Shown here: piece after piece, positions 24,393-27,321 of the stretch
How positions within the stretch are numbered: position 1 is the first letter of the stretch
How the letters are laid out: each line of letters begins with the position of its first letter
Position numbers and translations under genes: made by a program
Origin: Rikenellaceae bacterium
Lineage (GTDB): Bacteria > Bacteroidota > Bacteroidia > Bacteroidales > UBA932
Length of the DNA stretch: 27,321 nucleotides
NCBI GenBank assembly: GCA_900769145.1
Contig: CAAGFN010000159.1
Location: 1 to 27,321, forward strand
Direction: 5' to 3'
Notes under the pieces: model-generated
Databases searched by the model: none
The model's input: the letters and a program-made list of their open reading frames with translations, nothing else
Told to the model about the DNA's origin: nothing

Positions 24393-24845
24393 ATGAGAAA
24401 GATAATTGGATTTATATCCTTGATTTCCGCAGTCCTGGCATTCCAGTCCTGCAAGGTTGACCACAGTTACGAGTCATCAGACGACCCGGTCCTCTCCTAT
24501 TACCAGATTACCGGCACCTGGAAACTTTCTGAGTGGAAGGGAGAGAGCCTTGATGGTGACGGGAGATTCTTCTATATGGTCCTTGAGAGCAAGGATAACA
24601 AGTTCACCGTATATCACAATCTGGATTCAGCACGTCCAATCAGTCTTACAGGCACTTTCAGCCTTGAGTACGATGAGGATGATGGTGTCAATGTCGTAAG
24701 CGGAATGTATGACCACGAGTACGGCATGTGGGCCAATGATTACATTGTCCGCAAGACAGGGGACGACCGGATGGTCTGGACCGCCGTTTCTGACCCGGCT
24801 GATGTGTCCGTATATGTGAGAACTACATTGCCGGAGAACCTTTGA
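24393..24845 (+). CDS. Small lipocalin-like lipoprotein
   Basis: A 150-residue lipoprotein starting at the ATG at 24393 (a TTG six bases earlier is rejected). The lipobox is FQSC. From residue about 35 the sequence ITGTWKLSEWKGESL is the N-terminal GxW motif of lipocalin-like barrels common in Bacteroides. It is followed by strands such as FYMVLESKDNKFTVYHNL and TGTFSLEYDED, consistent with a small eight-stranded barrel. The ligand is unknown. It lies 10 bp after the DUF1573 gene and closes the operon. No intrinsic terminator follows, so transcription may run on into the hexosaminidase gene. Confidence 0.7.
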   Translation: MRKIIGFISLISAVLAFQSCKVDHSYESSDDPVLSYYQITGTWKLSEWKGESLDGDGRFFYMVLESKDNKFTVYHNLDSARPISLTGTFSLEYDEDDGVNVVSGMYDHEYGMWANDYIVRKTGDDRMVWTAVSDPADVSVYVRTTLPENL

Positions 24846-24874
24846 TCCTGCCTCTTGTTTTTACGGGATTTGAG

Positions 24875-24906
24875 TTTGGGAAAATTGAATAATTATGCTA
24901 TCTTCG
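24875..24906 (+). promoter_or_regulatory. Promoter for the GH20 hexosaminidase gene
   Basis: TTTG at 24875-24878, a 20-base spacer and TATCTTCG at 24899-24906 (one mismatch from TAnnTTTG) form a Bacteroidetes-type promoter about 27 bases before the ATG at 24934. The 88-bp spacer after the lipocalin-like gene suggests the hexosaminidase can be expressed independently. Confidence 0.6.
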
Positions 24907-24915
24907 TGGCATAAT
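24892..24915. promoter_or_regulatory. 7-bp inverted repeat flanking the -7 box, candidate operator
   Basis: ATTATGC (24892-24898) and GCATAAT (24909-24915) are exact inverted copies separated by ten bases that contain the -7 element TATCTTCG. A repressor dimer bound here would block the promoter. In RNA the left arm would not be transcribed, so a DNA site is more likely than a hairpin. Confidence 0.45.
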
Positions 24916-24933
24916 ACTAATAACCCATTTTCT

Positions 24934-26619
24934 ATGAGGCTTTCTATTTCCAAAATTCTTTGTGCGGCTTTTGCGGCCGCTCTTGTAGGTTGCGCTGAAG
25001 CACCTGAAATCCATATTGTGCCTAATCCTGAATCCGTTGTCAAAGGCGAGGGCGTTTTCAAGATTGCAGGCGTCCCGGTTGTGGCAGGCGAAGGGCTTGA
25101 CGATGAAAGTGCAGTTGTTGCAAATACATTCGCACAGCACCTTACCCTTGTTACCGGGAGAAAATCCGAGGTCGTTTCCTCTGCTGCCGGAAAGGCTGTA
25201 GAGTTCGCATTGAACCCGGAACTTGCCGTTGAGGAGTACAAACTTGACGTTACCACTCAGGGAGTTCGCATTGAGGCCGCTACTGCTGCCGGATTCCGTT
25301 ATGCAACCCAGTCCATCGGCCAGATGCTTCCTGCCGAGTACTTCGGCAAGGCACAGGCTTCCGGTGTGAAGTGGGTCCTCCCTGTGGTTTCCATCCAGGA
25401 CAAGCCTAGATTCGCTTACAGGGGTATGCATCTGGATGTCGGCCGTCACATCTTCAGCATTGACGAGGTCAAGAAATACCTTGATGTAATGGCTGCCTAC
25501 AAGCTCAACCGTTTCCACTGGCATCTCACCGAGGACCAGGGCTGGAGAATCGAAATCAAGAAGTATCCAAAGCTCACCGAGATTGGCGCCTACAGGGACG
25601 GCACTATGATTGACAAGCAGTGGGACAAGATCGACGGACAGCGTTACGGCGGATTCTATACCCAGGAAGAGGTTAAGGAAGTGGTTGCGTATGCGGCTTC
25701 TCTCGGCATTACCGTTATTCCTGAGATCGACCTTCCTGGTCACATGGTTGCCGCTCTCGCTTCCTATCCTGAGCTTGGCTGCACCGGCGGTCCTTACCAC
25801 GTACGCCAGATCTGGGGCGTTGCTGACGAGGTTCTCTGCCCGGGCAAGGAGATTACATTCAAGTTCATCGAGGATGTCCTTGACGAGGTTATGGAGCTCT
25901 TCCCTTCAGAGTACATCCATATCGGTGGTGACGAGTGTCCTAAGAAGTATTGGGCTTCATGTCCTGACTGCCAGAAGAGAATCAAGGCTCTCGGCCTCAA
26001 GTCCGACAAGAAGCATACTGCCGAGCAGTATCTCCAGAGTTATGTGACCGCACGTGTCCAGAAGTATCTCAATGACCACGGCCGCAAGATCATCGGCTGG
26101 GACGAGATCCTCGAGGGCGAGCTCGCAGAGGGTGCTACAGTGATGTCCTGGCGCGGTGCCGCAGGCGGAATCGAGGCTGCAAAGAAGGGCTTCGACGTGA
26201 TCATGACTCCGAATACCTATATGTACTTCGACTACTATCAGTCAAAGCATACTGACATTGAGCCTGTTGCCATCGGCGGCTATCTCCCTGTAGAGAATGT
26301 TTACCAGTGCAATCCTACCGATGGTATTCCTGAGGAGGCTCAGAAGCATATTCTCGGCGTTCAGGCCAACCTCTGGACAGAGTACATTGCCACCGACGAG
26401 TATCTCGAGTATATGCTCCTTCCTCGTATGGCAGCATTGAGCGAGGTTCAGTGGTGCAGCCTTGAGAACAAGGATTACGACCGCTTCAAGGCTTCTCTCC
26501 AGCATGCATTCGATATCTACGACGTGATGGGCCTCAATTACTGCAAGGCTGTCGTGGGCGAGTACGGAATGGACTATGTGAAGGTTGAGGAGCAGCCGGC
26601 TGAGGAGAAGGCTGAATAA
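24934..26619 (+). CDS. GH20 beta-N-acetylhexosaminidase lipoprotein
   Basis: A 561-residue lipoprotein from the ATG at 24934 (lipobox LVGC); an in-frame ATG at 24895 lies inside the promoter and is rejected. Residues about 25-145 are the GH20b N-terminal domain. From about 150 the catalytic TIM barrel follows: RGMHLDVGRHIF, FHWHLTEDQGWR with His195 and His197, and the catalytic pair Asp333-Glu334 in HIGGDECPKKYW (Asp positions the substrate N-acetyl group, Glu is the acid/base). Later conserved parts are IGWDEILEG, VMSWRG and the Trp-containing QANLWTEYI. The reaction is release of terminal beta-linked GlcNAc or GalNAc from glycoproteins, mucin or chitooligosaccharides. Proline codons (18 CCT of 24) indicate high expression. 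It does not require the preceding operon but could supply substrate processing for it. Confidence 0.96.
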   Translation: MRLSISKILCAAFAAALVGCAEAPEIHIVPNPESVVKGEGVFKIAGVPVVAGEGLDDESAVVANTFAQHLTLVTGRKSEVVSSAAGKAVEFALNPELAVEEYKLDVTTQGVRIEAATAAGFRYATQSIGQMLPAEYFGKAQASGVKWVLPVVSIQDKPRFAYRGMHLDVGRHIFSIDEVKKYLDVMAAYKLNRFHWHLTEDQGWRIEIKKYPKLTEIGAYRDGTMIDKQWDKIDGQRYGGFYTQEEVKEVVAYAASLGITVIPEIDLPGHMVAALASYPELGCTGGPYHVRQIWGVADEVLCPGKEITFKFIEDVLDEVMELFPSEYIHIGGDECPKKYWASCPDCQKRIKALGLKSDKKHTAEQYLQSYVTARVQKYLNDHGRKIIGWDEILEGELAEGATVMSWRGAAGGIEAAKKGFDVIMTPNTYMYFDYYQSKHTDIEPVAIGGYLPVENVYQCNPTDGIPEEAQKHILGVQANLWTEYIATDEYLEYMLLPRMAALSEVQWCSLENKDYDRFKASLQHAFDIYDVMGLNYCKAVVGEYGMDYVKVEEQPAEEKAE

Positions 26620-26665
26620 TCTTCGGACACGGTCTTTGCGGGCCGGTCTGTATTGACAGATAAAT

Positions 26666-26703
26666 AAGGGTGGACAGGTCGATTGGCCTTGTTCACCCTT
26701 TTT
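26666..26703. terminator. Strong intrinsic terminator, probably bidirectional
   Basis: AAGGGTGGACA (26666-26676) pairs with TGTTCACCCTT (26690-26700) over 11 bp with one G-T pair. The stem extends through GGTC/GGCC around a GATT loop, with one bulged T (26689). A T-run follows on the plus strand (26699-26703). On the minus strand the hairpin is followed by ATTTAT, so it may also end the chromate transporter transcript. It lies between two convergent genes. Confidence 0.85.
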
Positions 26704-26746
26704 CTATGATTGCCTCCTCGGGGCATTCCCTGGCGGAAGTGACAAT

Positions 26747-27321
26747 TCAATACAGCAGCAGCCCCGCCACTCCGCCTGCCAGAATGATCGGAATAGGTCC
26801 GATCTTGAATTTCATCGAGGCAATGAGGGCCGCACCGAAGAGTGCCCAGCTTTTCCAGTCCGGGAAATTCTCCTTGACAATGCTGATGTCGAATTCTGAA
26901 AATCCCGGCAGGCCTGCCCATTCGGTATCGAGCATCAGAATGATGGCCGCCGCTCCGATGAGGCCCGGAACAGCAGGCCTCAGCCATGACATCACCCCGT
27001 CGAAGAAGGCGTTGTTCCTGAATTTCATATAGAAGCGGGCCAGCGCCAGGACGATTATGAATGAAGGCAGAACTATTGCCGCAGTCGCTGTGAATGAGCC
27101 GATTATCCCGAGCAGATGACTTCCTCCGGCCTTTACCACGACATCATAACCCACGTACGTTGCGCAGTTGATGCCGATTGGCCCCGGCGTCATCTGGGAG
27201 ATTGCGACAATGTCGGTGAACGTGCTCTCGGCCATCCATCCGTGCGCCACTACCACCTGACCCTGAATGAGTGACAGCATCGCATAGCCTCCGCCGAAAG
27301 TGAAGAGGCCGATCACGAAGA
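26747..27321 (-). CDS. Chromate transporter (CHR) family protein, 5' end beyond the window
   Basis: About 191 residues are visible; the frame continues past the right edge (codons ahead of the GTG at 27316 are open), so the start is outside the window. The visible N terminus FVIGLFTFGGGYAML is the CHR signature, followed by MTPGPIGINCATYVG and four or five further membrane helices ending GVAGLLLY. This is a short-chain, single-CHR-domain type, which in Bacteroidetes is usually encoded as an adjacent pair; the partner would lie off the right edge. CHR proteins export chromate in some bacteria, but most Bacteroidales members are of unproven substrate. Confidence 0.88.
   Translation of the reverse strand, partial: FVIGLFTFGGGYAMLSLIQGQVVVAHGWMAESTFTDIVAISQMTPGPIGINCATYVGYDVVVKAGGSHLLGIIGSFTATAAIVLPSFIIVLALARFYMKFRNNAFFDGVMSWLRPAVPGLIGAAAIILMLDTEWAGLPGFSEFDISIVKENFPDWKSWALFGAALIASMKFKIGPIPIILAGGVAGLLLY

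Overview
The window reads as chromosomal DNA of a Bacteroidetes bacterium, most likely an uncultured gut-type member of the order Bacteroidales. Evidence: a SusC/SusD pair, BACON and DUF5723-type proteins, many lipoproteins with acidic residues after the lipobox cysteine, promoters matching TTTG-N19-21-TAnnTTTG, mostly A-rich leaders without Shine-Dalgarno sequences, and mid-50s GC. Genus cannot be fixed from the sequence alone. I recognise 20 protein genes (two cut by the window edges) plus one possible gene fragment. There are no rRNA, tRNA, CRISPR or insertion-sequence features.

Region 1 (1-4400, + strand): the end of a formylglycine-generating-enzyme-like (FGE/SUMF1) domain protein, a Tat-exported Gfo/Idh/MocA oxidoreductase lipoprotein, a Tat-exported xylose-isomerase-like TIM-barrel lipoprotein, and a ResB/CcsA-type cytochrome c biogenesis membrane protein whose start overlaps the preceding gene. 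This looks like an envelope sugar-oxidation/isomerisation operon with an attached haem-delivery protein.

Region 2 (4410-9433): a minus-strand pair (lipoprotein, then a DUF5723 outer-membrane protein) shares a divergent promoter region with a plus-strand pair (DUF418 membrane protein, then a Wzx/MATE-like polysaccharide flippase). A short spacer with a possible pseudogene fragment follows.

Region 3 (9434-24845): a Crp/Fnr-family regulator points left. A 293-bp control region with two good Bacteroidetes promoters separates it from a compact 14.5-kb operon pointing right: SusC, SusD, a DUF4984-like lipoprotein, a DUF5003-like lipoprotein, a large DUF4458-like/leucine-rich-repeat (LRR) lipoprotein, a BACON-BACON-LRR lipoprotein, a subtilisin-family (S8) protease, a DUF1573 protein and a small lipocalin-like lipoprotein. 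The operon has the layout of a polysaccharide utilisation locus but contains no glycan-degrading enzyme. The only degradative enzyme is the protease and the accessory lipoproteins are LRR and BACON proteins. My inference is a surface system for capturing and importing peptides or a protein-bound ligand. This is the most interesting part of the window.

Region 4 (24846-27321): a GH20 beta-N-acetylhexosaminidase with its own promoter and a dyad around the -7 box, a strong and probably bidirectional terminator, then the 3' part of a chromate-transporter-family gene on the minus strand running off the window.
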